From a virus, in IMG/VR virus record IMGVR_UViG_3300047094_002783, positions 1 through 58,451 of that record: 58,451 nucleotides of DNA; one strand, 5' to 3'. This document shows positions 6,566 through 14,653 of the stretch, piece by piece; positions within the stretch are counted from its first letter, which is position 1; each line of letters starts with the position of its first letter. A program made the position numbers and the translations under genes. Below the pieces are notes generated by a model. The model worked only from the letters and a program-made list of their open reading frames with translations. It made no database searches and had not been told where the DNA came from.

Positions 6566-6775
6566 TCAGCCAGCAGGATGCGCCTGCCCCCAGTTGCGCA
6601 CCTCCTGGCGGAGATAGGCATGGGGGCAGGGCCCGGCGAATATGAAGCGTCGCTCGGAGGTGAACGGGATCTCCTCCGGACGCAGCCACTGCAGGACTGG
6701 GCGGCTGAAACGCCACCACCCCGGATTGTGGGGGTCGTCTTCCATGCGCTGGCAGATGTAGGGATGCTTGGCCAT
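6566..6775 (-). CDS. Hypothetical protein, 69 aa
   Basis: A small protein rich in Trp, Pro and Arg (NPGWWRFSRPVLQWLRPEEI, RRFIFAGPCPHAYLRQEV). It has no membrane helix and no recognised family. The start ATG sits eight bases after leader copy 4 and the gene ends before a terminator, so it is a single-gene cassette. Confidence 0.55.
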   Translation of the reverse strand: MAKHPYICQRMEDDPHNPGWWRFSRPVLQWLRPEEIPFTSERRFIFAGPCPHAYLRQEVRNWGQAHPAG

Positions 6776-6783
6776 GCCGATAA

Positions 6784-6800
6784 CCCGTGAGATGCACGGG
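6784..6800 (-). repeat. Conserved leader hairpin, copy 4
   Basis: CCCGTGCATCTCACGGG on the minus strand. The loop is one base shorter than in copies 1 and 2, while the CCCGTG/CACGGG stem is unchanged. Confidence 0.7.
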
Positions 6801-6820
6801 GAATAGAGGACACGAAGAAA

Positions 6821-6848
6821 CCCCCTCCCAGCAATGCCAGGAGGGGGA
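6821..6848 (-). terminator. Rho-independent terminator
   Basis: On the minus strand, CCCCCTCC...GGAGGGGG with a TGGCATTGC loop is followed by TTTCTTCGTGTCC, the strongest hairpin plus T-rich tail in this series. Confidence 0.8.
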
Positions 6849-6853
6849 GTGGG

Positions 6854-7038
6854 TCACCGCCAGCCGGCGCTGAGAAAGGTGTCGAAGAGCTCGTGAGCCT
6901 CCTCGATGGAAAAACCTCGGTCCTGGTGTCACTGGTGACGGTCACCACTTCGGCGCCGGCTGGCCAGTGCCACTCCACTCGGCCATTGCGGCAAGGGGAA
7001 ACCAGGGAAACCTGCTCCTGCCCAATCGTGATAGCCAT
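6854..7038 (-). pseudogene. First gene of the leftward region, apparent single-base frameshift
   Basis: From ATG at 7038 the frame reads MAITIGQEQVSLVSPCRNGR and continues through VEWHWPAGAEVVTVTSDTRTE, cut here only by the shift. The -1 frame then gives SIEEAHELFDTFLSAGWR and a stop just before a terminator. Adding one base to the five-base homopolymer at 6910-6914 joins them into a ~62-residue protein. The start lies nine bases after leader copy 5. Function unknown; the order strand-rich half then helix is compatible with a small regulator or inhibitor, but this is speculative. Confidence 0.5.
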
Positions 7039-7047
7039 AGTCAGTAA

Positions 7048-7065
7048 CCCCGAAAATGCACGGGG
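7048..7065 (-). repeat. Conserved leader hairpin, copy 5
   Basis: CCCCGTGCATTTTCGGGG on the minus strand, preceded by CTCTATT. This copy has no terminator upstream, as expected if leftward transcription begins just beyond it. Confidence 0.7.
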
Positions 7066-7688
7066 AATAGAGTTCGCACCATCACCCCTCCATCTCCGCA
7101 GCAGCAATCACAAGCTCACACCTGTCAGCCACAGCCAACTTAATCAACACGGCGCAGCCGCAACCAAACACAAGGGAGCGCGGCGACCATCCGTTGATGG
7201 CAGGCCGGGTAGGCGCTCATACTCACTGGACAAGCACGACAGCGGTGTAAACGTGGACAAATAACCTGCCATCGCGTGTAGATAACTCATACACTCACTG
7301 GGCACCGCTGATACCCTCCAATCGAAGTGCTAAACCGCTGCCGGGGGGTGGCAGGGGAGGTATAGCAAACAATGGTTAATCAGAGTATGGCTGGCGGTAG
7401 CTGGCGAAAGTGGACACACGCAGTAACACTTGCCAACTACAGCGAAACTTACGCCCTGCTCAAGCGCACGGCCGTAAGCAACGGTGAAACACCTGAAAAG
7501 CAACAAATGAAGAGATATAAAGCCCAAAGCTAAAGGAATCAAGGGCTGACAAAGGCTTACAATAGCTGGCAAATCCAGCTAAAGTTGGCTGTGGCTGGTC
7601 AACGCATACTGCGGGTACCTCTACTGCGGCGACAAGGCCGGCACATGCGGTACATGTGCAAGCAGTTGTTTTTTTTCGTGGGGGTATC

Positions 7689-7705
7689 GCACCCCTATGG
7701 GGTGC
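7689..7705. terminator. Perfect GC hairpin in the control region
   Basis: GCACCCC, loop TAT, GGGGTGC gives a seven-pair perfect stem followed on the plus strand by TTTAGACG. The T tail is short, so it could be a weak terminator or a regulatory hairpin. Confidence 0.4.
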
Positions 7706-7884
7706 TTTAGACGTTAATTTGAAAAAAAAATAGTAAAGAGTATCTGATGCTAATGGGTGGGTGGTGGATGCGTGTTTAAGAGGAGCCATCGGGAAAGCTG
7801 AAGTGTGTCAAGAGGGGTCAGGGGTGGTCGGGGTGGGTCAAGGAATGCGTTTTGGGCGGCGCGTCCCACCCGAAACTGCGGTCT

Positions 7885-7890
7885 TAGACT
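7885..7890 (+). promoter_or_regulatory. TAGACT motif before the rightward block
   Basis: TAGACT lies 33 bases before the ATG of the 862-aa gene. The same or a similar hexamer recurs 21-34 bases before several other plus-strand units; it may be a -10-like promoter element. Confidence 0.3.
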
Positions 7891-7923
7891 CGGACTCACC
7901 AGACTCAGCGGGGCAGCAGGGCG

Positions 7924-10512
7924 ATGACGATGAGTGGCGGGCAAGGAGAGCGTGTAATTCGCCCCGGCAGCCGCCGAAACGGTGGTTTTCAGCCTGCGGA
8001 AACGCGGCGATTTGCCGAGGAGCAGGGGTTGAGGGGGTACGACGGGGGGCAGGCGATGATCAGGCGACTGCGGGAGGGAGGCGAGAGGGAGGGAGGGCGA
8101 GATCGGGGCGGATTCCGGGGGGAAGATGCGCGAATGGGGCTGGCATCAACGCTGTTGAGCCAATTGGAGCCCGGAATGGAGCCGGAACCGGGGACGTGGA
8201 GTTTTGTGCAGGACTTGGAGGGGATGGCGGGGGTGCCGGCGGGGAGCTTGGACGCGGATATAGCGCTGCGGGCGGCGCAATTCATGGATTCGGGGCCTGG
8301 GGGTCCGAATTTGGGGGCGCGGGAGGCCGTAGCGATCGCTGTTGGTGAGCAGTTGTCAATGCCGAGGGAGAACAGGAGCGAGTTCCGGCGGCGGGGGCGT
8401 GATGACCAGGGGGAAGTGCGCCGGGCGTTTTATGAGCTGGGGCTGGGGAGGGCCCTGGAGCGTGCGGGGGATCTGGTGCCGGCGGGGACGGCGGTAGGAG
8501 AGGGACTGCGGGTCGAGGGGGTGGAGTACGGGCCCGACGAGCCGGCGGTCCAGGCGCTGCGGAGCAAGGTGCGGCAGCTGGACCAGGACGAGCAGCGGCT
8601 GCTACGGCAGACGTTTGGGCACGGGAAGAAGGTGGGGACGAGCGGACGCCGGAATGCGCTGGCCAAGGAGTCGTTCGGTGAGCGGGCGGTTGGCGGCGAT
8701 GTGCCGTTGCTGATGGCGCGCCGATCGGAGCAGAAGCGGTGGGACGGGAGCACGGTGACAGAGGTGCCGACGGTGCAGCAGCCACGGGAGCAGAAGTGGG
8801 TGCAGCAGGCGCGAGAGCAGGCGCAGCGGACCGCGGCCTACGGCGCCAGCCCGGCGGAGCGGGCGCGTGCGGGGCAAATGCTGAAGCAGCTGGAAGCGAT
8901 TGCTGACCAAAGCGCCTACGAGCTGAACGAGAAAGGGAAAGCGCGGCGGGTGCTGGCGGTGGACCCGCGGGGCGTGCGGCAGCTGCTGGTGGATCCGAGT
9001 GTGGTGCTGGATCCGATGGATCTGGGGCTGACGGACGACCACCCGCTGGTTGAGCTGGCTAAGCGGTATTCGCGGTCCGAGCCTGCGACGGGGAAATTCG
9101 AGATGGGGTCCTACGAGGCGGTAGGAGCGCCGAATCCGGAAGAGTGGAACGTCGACGAACTTGGTCGGACGCACGGATTCAGCCGACCGAACGACCCTGG
9201 GGTGCCGAGGGTGGCGACATGGCCAACGGTGGGACAGGCCTTCCAGCGAGCGCTGGAGGAGGCCGAAACACCAGTGCGGACGCTGGTGATGGGGCGGCGG
9301 CCGGTGGAGCCGGACTTCGGGGCAGTGCAGCGATATTGGAACGAGGCCGACGTGAAGCCGATGGTGGCTGACCTGGGCGACGGGCGGCTGGCGATTGTGC
9401 AAGAGCAGGACGGACGGCCGGTGCCGGGCCCGGAGGTGTTTGCCGTGGATCAGTGGGTGCCGGAGCAGGGCGAGGGCGATGAGGTGTTCACCAGGCGGTA
9501 TCGGGTGGGGGAGAACGCGAAGTGGCGGCAGGAGAAGCTGGAGGGAGCGCGGTCACTGGTGCAGGCGCTGGCGGAGTATGCGGGGGTCCCGGGGGGTTGG
9601 CGACTGGTGGGGGACACCGGGCTGACGGATCCGATGATCAACGCGGTGCAGAACACGGCGTTGCAGCGGACGCTGGGGGCTGACGCGGTGTCGAGCCGGA
9701 GTGCGGCGGTGCGCGGGGAGTTCCCTGACTGGGTGGAGCGGGTGGGACGAGCGGAGAGGGGGACGGTGTACGACAACCCACTATTCACGGTGCTGGATAC
9801 GCTCTCGAGACTGGGCGGCCGCCCAGCGGAGGACGCCCCGGTGCGCGCGCCGGCGATTGGGCCGACACCTGCGAGCCAGGCGTATGGCGAGACGTGGCAC
9901 GGAGTGGTGAAACCGCTGCTGGAACATGCGCGAGACGTGCAGGGCAGGCGGCTGGACGCAGCGCCGGGGACGTGGCAGTTCGACGACTTCAAGGGTGGCG
10001 AGGTCTATCCGGGGGTGCCAGTGCCGCCGCCAGTGCCAGTGCCAACGGCTGAAAGCGTGATGGGCGGATATGCACTGAACCAGGGCGCGGCGCCGCCTGG
10101 CGGGCTGGCGCCACGGCAGGCGGCGGAAGTGATGCGGACCCCAAGCCGGTTCGATCGGCAGACGGTGGCAGCGATAGAGGGCTGGCTGGGGGAGAACGTC
10201 ATGTCGCCGACGCGGCTGACGCAGGAGGAGTTGGCGCTTCTGGCCCCTGGGCCGGACTACTCGGCGCCCGCGGCGCGGCCGATCGACGTGGGCGCAGAAC
10301 TAGGGCTGAACGCGGTGACGGGCCCCGGGCGGTACGGGGACGAGGCGCGGCCTGCGATTGTGCCCAACTACGGGGCGCTGGTGCAGCAGGCGCAGGTCCA
10401 GGGGGCGCGCCGGCAGACGGAGCCCGACGGGCTACCGGTGGTGGACTACGAGGCGCGAGTGGCGGCGAAGCTGCTGGCTGAGCAGGCCCTGGCACGAGCG
10501 CGAAGGATGTGA
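7924..10512 (+). CDS. Large unrecognised virion-type protein, 862 aa
   Basis: The first gene of the rightward block. The start is ATG at 7924, or ATG at 7930 two codons later. The N-terminus is Gly/Arg-rich and probably disordered; the middle is mixed alpha/beta with segments such as LRSKVRQLDQDEQRLLRQTF and VLAVDPRGVRQLLVDPSVVL; the C-terminal third has a proline-rich stretch (PVPPPVPVPTAES) and ends in an Ala-rich helix. No enzymatic motif is visible. Length, position before terminase and company of Gly/Ala-rich genes suggest an internal virion or ejection protein, by inference only. Codons strongly favour G at third positions. Confidence 0.7.
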   Translation: MTMSGGQGERVIRPGSRRNGGFQPAETRRFAEEQGLRGYDGGQAMIRRLREGGEREGGRDRGGFRGEDARMGLASTLLSQLEPGMEPEPGTWSFVQDLEGMAGVPAGSLDADIALRAAQFMDSGPGGPNLGAREAVAIAVGEQLSMPRENRSEFRRRGRDDQGEVRRAFYELGLGRALERAGDLVPAGTAVGEGLRVEGVEYGPDEPAVQALRSKVRQLDQDEQRLLRQTFGHGKKVGTSGRRNALAKESFGERAVGGDVPLLMARRSEQKRWDGSTVTEVPTVQQPREQKWVQQAREQAQRTAAYGASPAERARAGQMLKQLEAIADQSAYELNEKGKARRVLAVDPRGVRQLLVDPSVVLDPMDLGLTDDHPLVELAKRYSRSEPATGKFEMGSYEAVGAPNPEEWNVDELGRTHGFSRPNDPGVPRVATWPTVGQAFQRALEEAETPVRTLVMGRRPVEPDFGAVQRYWNEADVKPMVADLGDGRLAIVQEQDGRPVPGPEVFAVDQWVPEQGEGDEVFTRRYRVGENAKWRQEKLEGARSLVQALAEYAGVPGGWRLVGDTGLTDPMINAVQNTALQRTLGADAVSSRSAAVRGEFPDWVERVGRAERGTVYDNPLFTVLDTLSRLGGRPAEDAPVRAPAIGPTPASQAYGETWHGVVKPLLEHARDVQGRRLDAAPGTWQFDDFKGGEVYPGVPVPPPVPVPTAESVMGGYALNQGAAPPGGLAPRQAAEVMRTPSRFDRQTVAAIEGWLGENVMSPTRLTQEELALLAPGPDYSAPAARPIDVGAELGLNAVTGPGRYGDEARPAIVPNYGALVQQAQVQGARRQTEPDGLPVVDYEARVAAKLLAEQALARARRM

Positions 10513-10523
10513 GCGAAGCCGCC

Positions 10524-10529
10524 TAGGAT
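10524..10529 (+). promoter_or_regulatory. TAGGAT motif with adjacent inverted repeat
   Basis: TAGGAT is 21 bases before the next ATG and is followed by a perfect GTCTCA-GGT-TGAGAC inverted repeat at 10534-10548, ending two bases before the start codon. This could be a promoter with an operator or translational hairpin. Confidence 0.3.
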
Positions 10530-10550
10530 GGGCGTCTCAGGTTGAGACCT

Positions 10551-10916
10551 ATGGCTGGCGGCCTTTCCCTCTCTCCGTTGACAGGCCCGCCTGATTCGGT
10601 GCGGCGCGCGCTTAGCGCTGCGGTTGTGAATGCGAACAGCCTGAAGGAGTCTCCGGCGTCTAGCCCAACCCGTGCGGGGGTGTCGGTGCGAGGGACGCCG
10701 TCTCCGGCTGGGACGACGCGGTTCGCGGGCGATGAGATCGCTGAGGCGTTCCAGCGGGCGGACCTGGTGGCGGCGGCCGGGCCGGCGCTGAAGGGATTCA
10801 TGGATGCGATGCAGTCCCCCGGATCACCGTTTGCGCTGCCACCGGCAATGGCGCCGGTGCAGCCTTCGCCTGGATCGGCGAGCAGGCCACGGGGCGGGCC
10901 CGGAGGGATCGCATGA
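10551..10916 (+). CDS. Hypothetical Pro/Ala/Ser-rich protein, 121 aa
   Basis: It starts MAGGLSLSPLTGPPDSVRRA. The protein is low-complexity at both ends with one likely helix in the middle (DEIAEAFQRADLVAAAGPAL). The ATG directly follows a perfect inverted repeat. It overlaps the next gene by four bases (ATGA). No family recognised; a virion-associated role is inferred from its operon. Confidence 0.6.
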   Translation: MAGGLSLSPLTGPPDSVRRALSAAVVNANSLKESPASSPTRAGVSVRGTPSPAGTTRFAGDEIAEAFQRADLVAAAGPALKGFMDAMQSPGSPFALPPAMAPVQPSPGSASRPRGGPGGIA

Positions 10917-11533
10917 GCATGAGATTCGCGGGGCTGGGCGGACGGGCGCTGGACTACCTGAAGCGGGTGCTGGTACCTCGCAACGAGGCGGGCGAGATCG
11001 ACAAGCTGCAGATGGGGCTGGAGTACGGGGGCAACGGTCTAGCGGCGCTGTTTTCCGGGGCGGCGTTCGGGGGCGGCAATGCTGGGGATTCGCTGGCGAT
11101 CGGGGCCGAAGATCTGGGGATTGGGTTGCTTGGATCCTTGGGCGGCCGAGTGGCTGGCGACCGAGTGGGCAGGCTGCTGAAGCTGCAGAGTCCGCAGGCG
11201 CTGGACATGGCCAGGCTGGGCGGCTCGATGGTGACCGAAATGGGGGTTGGCTTCGGGTCGCCGCGGCCGCTGATGGAGGGGGTCTTGCAGAAGCAGCAAC
11301 AGCGGGCAGACGCCAAGCAAGCGCCCGCAGCTGCGGCGCCACCGCCGGCACCAGCGCAAGGCGGCTTCGTGCGGCAGCAGTTCGGGCCATCGCCACTGGA
11401 GCTGCCGTCGAATTACGGAGCAGCCAGCCCCGGCCTGGCGACGGGCGACAGCAGCGACGCAATGTTCGCTCGGTTTCTGGCGCAGCAGCCAAAGGAAGTA
11501 CAGGACCTTGTCCTGCAGTCGATGGGGAACTGA
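10913..11533 (+). CDS. Hypothetical Gly/Ala-rich protein, 206 aa
   Basis: The middle contains Gly-rich hydrophobic segments (GGNGLAALFSGAAFGGGNAG, GIGLLGSLGGRVAGDRVG) that look like glycine-zipper helices able to pack in or near membranes. A Gln-rich then Ala/Pro-rich linker follows, and the C-terminus carries a short helix (AMFARFLAQQPKEVQDLVLQ). This layout is common in phage internal/ejection proteins, but no homologue is recognised. Confidence 0.6.
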   Translation: MSMRFAGLGGRALDYLKRVLVPRNEAGEIDKLQMGLEYGGNGLAALFSGAAFGGGNAGDSLAIGAEDLGIGLLGSLGGRVAGDRVGRLLKLQSPQALDMARLGGSMVTEMGVGFGSPRPLMEGVLQKQQQRADAKQAPAAAAPPPAPAQGGFVRQQFGPSPLELPSNYGAASPGLATGDSSDAMFARFLAQQPKEVQDLVLQSMGN

Positions 11534-11536
11534 GCA

Positions 11537-12949
11537 ATGGCGAACGGCTCGCAGGTGATCCAAAACGCGAATCTTCCCTTCGATTGGGATGAGCTGAAGT
11601 GGATTGCTGCGCAGGCGTTCCGCTCGAATCCGCGGGCGTTCCAGGATGCGCAGACCGCGGCGGTGGGGAGTGGCTACGAGGCGTCGCTGTTCGAGGACGT
11701 GACAGCCAACTCGCCCTTGGTGGATTATGTGCGGCAGCACCTGCCGGGGCGGCTCGGGGACACCAGGGCGGGGCAGTCGTTGCCGTGGAACACGCCGGAA
11801 TGGGTGCAGAGGATCCCGCTGGGTGGGTATAGCAAGGAGCGGATGGAGTCGTTTGCGCGTTCGCGGGGATCGAACCCGGAGATGCGGGCGACGACAGTGC
11901 AGCGGGATGTGACGCCGGAATTTGAATCACCGACAGTGGACGTACCGATCGGTGACAGCGGACGGCGAAAGGCCGCGCAGGCGTTCGGGGTGACGATGGC
12001 CGACACGGTTGGAGTGCAGGGGCTGATGAACCTGTGGTGGCTGATGAACGCGGGCGAGGCGGTGACGAGCGTGGCCACGCTGCAGGGACTCCACAACGCG
12101 CAGGCGGGGATCTCGGACGTGCGGGCGCCTTTGCTGCAGAGCCGGTCGATGCGGATGGCGGCCACGGCACCGGCGTGGATTGCGATGAAGTTCGCCAATG
12201 GCAGCCTTGGGCGACTGGATGGCTACGGGGCTGCCTCGCCAGGAGAAGGTGACCGGCGGGAGTCGAGTAGCCCGGTGGCGGAGTTTTTGAGCGAGATGGT
12301 GCTGGGCCGGAGCGGGGAGCTGTTGCCGTACCGGGAGTTCGTGCGGGAGCGGCCCGACGTGAGCAAAGGGGAGTACGAGCAGTACAAGGCGTTTCTGCAC
12401 GGCAACAAGCTCCCGATCAAGTTCACCCCTGACGGGATTCATGGGGCGGAGGTGAACTTCCTGGGTAAGTCGCTGCCGGTGGCGACGGCGATCATCCCGG
12501 CTGTGGCGATGGCGCTGGGGGGTCGGGCGGGGGCAAGGCGTGCGGCACTGCGACTGAAGGAGAGCGGCGTGGATCCGGTGAGCGGGGAGATCGGTGTCAA
12601 CCTGCTGCAACGGCGGGAAAAAGCGAAGGCGAACGTGGCGGAGGTGAAGCGGAAGATGTGGGAGGACGATGGGGACGGCGAAGGAGGGGACGAGTATCTG
12701 CAGGAGGCCGTGAGCAATGAGCGGGCCTACAACCGAGCCGTGGAGAACGAGGTGCTCAAGGACGTGCTGATCCACGGAGGCGGGTCACTGACGACGGCGG
12801 CCCTGATCGGCTCGACCCTGGAAGGCGTTCGGAGGGGGCTGAAGGGCAAGGCGCCGGTCGAGGAAGAAGAAGAGCCTGGGACCGCGCCGGCTGAGTTGCC
12901 CGCGTCTCCCCGGGTGGGCCAGAATGGGGTAACTGGAGGACGGCGATGA
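11537..12949 (+). CDS. Hypothetical virion-type protein, 470 aa
   Basis: Residues 1-190 are mixed, with FDWDELKWIAAQAF near the start. Hydrophobic segments occur around residues 150-190 (VGVQGLMNLWWLMNAG) and 310-330 (SLPVATAIIPAVAMALGG). A charged coiled-coil-like stretch (LLQRREKAKANVAEVKRKMW) and a Glu run (VEEEEEPG) precede a Pro-rich tail. It could be an ejected, membrane-interacting protein; no enzyme motif is visible. Starts three bases after the previous stop and overlaps the next gene by four bases. Confidence 0.65.
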   Translation: MANGSQVIQNANLPFDWDELKWIAAQAFRSNPRAFQDAQTAAVGSGYEASLFEDVTANSPLVDYVRQHLPGRLGDTRAGQSLPWNTPEWVQRIPLGGYSKERMESFARSRGSNPEMRATTVQRDVTPEFESPTVDVPIGDSGRRKAAQAFGVTMADTVGVQGLMNLWWLMNAGEAVTSVATLQGLHNAQAGISDVRAPLLQSRSMRMAATAPAWIAMKFANGSLGRLDGYGAASPGEGDRRESSSPVAEFLSEMVLGRSGELLPYREFVRERPDVSKGEYEQYKAFLHGNKLPIKFTPDGIHGAEVNFLGKSLPVATAIIPAVAMALGGRAGARRAALRLKESGVDPVSGEIGVNLLQRREKAKANVAEVKRKMWEDDGDGEGGDEYLQEAVSNERAYNRAVENEVLKDVLIHGGGSLTTAALIGSTLEGVRRGLKGKAPVEEEEEPGTAPAELPASPRVGQNGVTGGRR

Positions 12950-13281
12950 GACCGAACGTGATGGGCGGGAGCAGTTTCGCTGGTGGCGGCGAAGGGGGCA
13001 GTGCCGTGGACGCCTTTGCTTCGGCCAGGACGGCGGGCGTCCGGGGGATGGGGGAGATGATCGGGCGAGGGTTGAGCAATCAGGCCAGTACGATCGCACA
13101 GAAACAGGTCAATGACGAGCAGATGAGAGCCTTCCGCAGCGTCAACAGGCGAAAGCCGAAGGGCTACCCGGCGGGCTCCATGGGCTCCGCGCAGTCGCAG
13201 GGTACGGGCAGGGATAATTCGCAGGTGCTCGAGGCGATCGGTGGTGTCCTTGGCCGGATTGTTTCCGGCGGCAGGCGATGA
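12946..13281 (+). CDS. Hypothetical small protein, 111 aa
   Basis: A Gly/Ser-rich N-terminus (MGGSSFAGGGEGGSAVDAFA) is followed by a helical part (LSNQASTIAQKQVNDEQMRA), a basic patch (RKPKG) and a C-terminal IGGVLGRIVSGGRR. Four-base overlaps on both sides show tight coupling. No family recognised. Confidence 0.55.
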   Translation: MRPNVMGGSSFAGGGEGGSAVDAFASARTAGVRGMGEMIGRGLSNQASTIAQKQVNDEQMRAFRSVNRRKPKGYPAGSMGSAQSQGTGRDNSQVLEAIGGVLGRIVSGGRR

Positions 13282-13862
13282 GACGCGACTACGAATTTTC
13301 AGGCAGTTACACGCCCGAGCAGGCCTACGCGCCGCCGGGCGCTGTGCAGTTCGCGAAGAGGGACTGGGGCGATGGCCAAGGCGGCTCGCTGGCAAGTAGT
13401 GCGCCAGGGCCTGTGCAGGCACTGCCGCTGGCGACAGCAGGACAGTCGGCGGCCTCGGGCCCGGGGCGGGGCATGGACAGCGTGCGAGCAGCTGCAGAGA
13501 GTGATCCGGTGAGGCCAAATCAGGAGGGATTCAGGGCGAGCAGCGATGCCGGCCGTGCCTTTGCGAGCGGGAGCGAAGCGCTGTCCCAGGCGCAGGGGAG
13601 CGCGGCTGCTATGGCGCTGGATGGCGCAGGGCAAGCACTGATGCAGAGAAGCCAGGGGCTTGCAGATGCCAGGCTGTGGGAAGAACAGCAGCAGCAGGCG
13701 ATGAAGGACTACAGCGCGCAGCAGAAAGCGGCAAAGAGGAAGAGCACCGGCGGCGGCCTCCTTGGAGCGATCGGATCGGTGGTCGGATCAGTCTTTGGTG
13801 GACCCGCTGGAGGAGCGATCGGCGGGGCGGCCGGCAAGGCTCTGGGCGGACTGTTCGGCTAG
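13278..13862 (+). CDS. Hypothetical protein with C-terminal glycine zipper, 194 aa
   Basis: The N-terminal half is Pro/Ala/Gly/Ser-rich. A central Gln/Ala-rich helix (EEQQQQAMKDYSAQQKAAKR) leads to a C-terminal hydrophobic glycine-zipper segment (GAIGSVVGSVFGGPAGGAIG), a pattern seen in channel-forming or membrane-penetrating virion proteins. A possible ejection-channel role is inferred from this tail only. Confidence 0.6.
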   Translation: MRRDYEFSGSYTPEQAYAPPGAVQFAKRDWGDGQGGSLASSAPGPVQALPLATAGQSAASGPGRGMDSVRAAAESDPVRPNQEGFRASSDAGRAFASGSEALSQAQGSAAAMALDGAGQALMQRSQGLADARLWEEQQQQAMKDYSAQQKAAKRKSTGGGLLGAIGSVVGSVFGGPAGGAIGGAAGKALGGLFG

Positions 13863-13876
13863 GGCCTCAGAGCGCT

Positions 13877-13882
13877 TAGAAT
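13877..13882 (+). promoter_or_regulatory. TAGAAT motif
   Basis: TAGAAT lies 27 bases upstream of the next ATG, in one of the few real gaps of this gene block. Confidence 0.3.
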
Positions 13883-13909
13883 CTGGGGAGTTTCGTCGCC
13901 GTCTCGGAG

Positions 13910-14647
13910 ATGCCACCGTACGTCCCAGGCGGTCCGCTGGCGGTCAGACCGCGCTACGCGAGGGTTACTCCTGAGGCGATTGATGCCGAGGTTGCGAGGC
14001 CTCCGTCTTCCGGCGGCGCCGGTGGCGGTATTTCGGGCGGTCCTCGCTGGGCCGGCGACCTGATGTCTTCGCTGAGCAGCCTTGCCGGCGGCATGGGCCG
14101 CAAACGGCTGATCGCTGGCGGGGCTGGTATCGGCGGGTTGCTGGCCGCTGCCGGCGAGATGGGGGACAAGAGTGAAACCCCTCAGCAGAACCTGGTGGAC
14201 GCCACCGGTGCGGGCGTGGGTAGCTTGGCCGCGTTGGCGCCACTGGCGTTCGGAATGAGCGGTCCCATGGGATGGCTCGCGGCTGCCGGGCTGGGGTTGG
14301 CAGGCAGTCAGGTGGGCAAGGCGGGGCTGCGGGGAGCGACGGACCTGGTGGGGCTGACTCGATCTGACACTCCCGAGCAGAAGGCCATTCAAAACGCCCT
14401 CAACGCCAACGAGGCTGGGATCACGATGGATTCTCGCCGCCGGCAGGCGAACCTGCCGATCGCTGAGCAGGAGATGGCGCTGGCCCGGCAGAACGACATC
14501 TTGCGCATGAAGGCAGACCTCGAGGCGCGCCAGCAGGCCGCCTACGCCCAGGCGGTACTGGCGATGGCCCAGGGCGGGTCCAACCAGGCCCTGGGAGCGA
14601 TGTCAGGGGCGGCTCAGCAGATTCTTTCAATGCCCAATCCGTACTGA
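13910..14647 (+). CDS. Hypothetical Gly/Ala-rich protein, 245 aa
   Basis: Hydrophobic Gly/Ala stretches (GRKRLIAGGAGIGGLLAAAG; LAALAPLAFGMSGPMGWLAA) lie between residues 55 and 150. A C-terminal charged helix (IAEQEMALARQNDILRMKAD) continues into a Gln/Ala-rich tail. Two membrane-like segments followed by a long helix resemble phage internal proteins. It opens a new stretch after a ~48-base gap. Confidence 0.6.
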   Translation: MPPYVPGGPLAVRPRYARVTPEAIDAEVARPPSSGGAGGGISGGPRWAGDLMSSLSSLAGGMGRKRLIAGGAGIGGLLAAAGEMGDKSETPQQNLVDATGAGVGSLAALAPLAFGMSGPMGWLAAAGLGLAGSQVGKAGLRGATDLVGLTRSDTPEQKAIQNALNANEAGITMDSRRRQANLPIAEQEMALARQNDILRMKADLEARQQAAYAQAVLAMAQGGSNQALGAMSGAAQQILSMPNPY

Positions 14648-14653
14648 TCGGCT

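Larger units (their letters stand above)
7066..7923. other. Non-coding divergent control region, possible origin
   Basis: About 860 bases with no convincing gene, visibly richer in A/T than both flanks. It separates leftward early genes from the rightward block. It contains a near-direct repeat around 7217 and 7287 (CTCATAC then CTCACTGG), an inverted repeat GATGGCAGG/CCTGCCATC at about 7195-7275, repeated AGCTGGC words around 7385-7580, a T8 tract at 7669-7676, a nine-A tract near 7725 and a perfect hairpin at 7689-7705. These fit promoters, operators or a replication origin; none is proven. Short frames here are poorly conserved-looking and were not called. Confidence 0.5.

Noticed and set aside
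7330-7789. Two overlapping short minus-strand frames in the control region
   Set aside because: No ribosome-binding site, unusual Cys/Leu/His composition and A/T-rich setting; more likely non-coding.
10824-12170. Long minus-strand frame opposite the rightward virion genes
   Set aside because: Pro/Ser/Arg-rich shadow of the G-biased coding strand, without start context or motifs.
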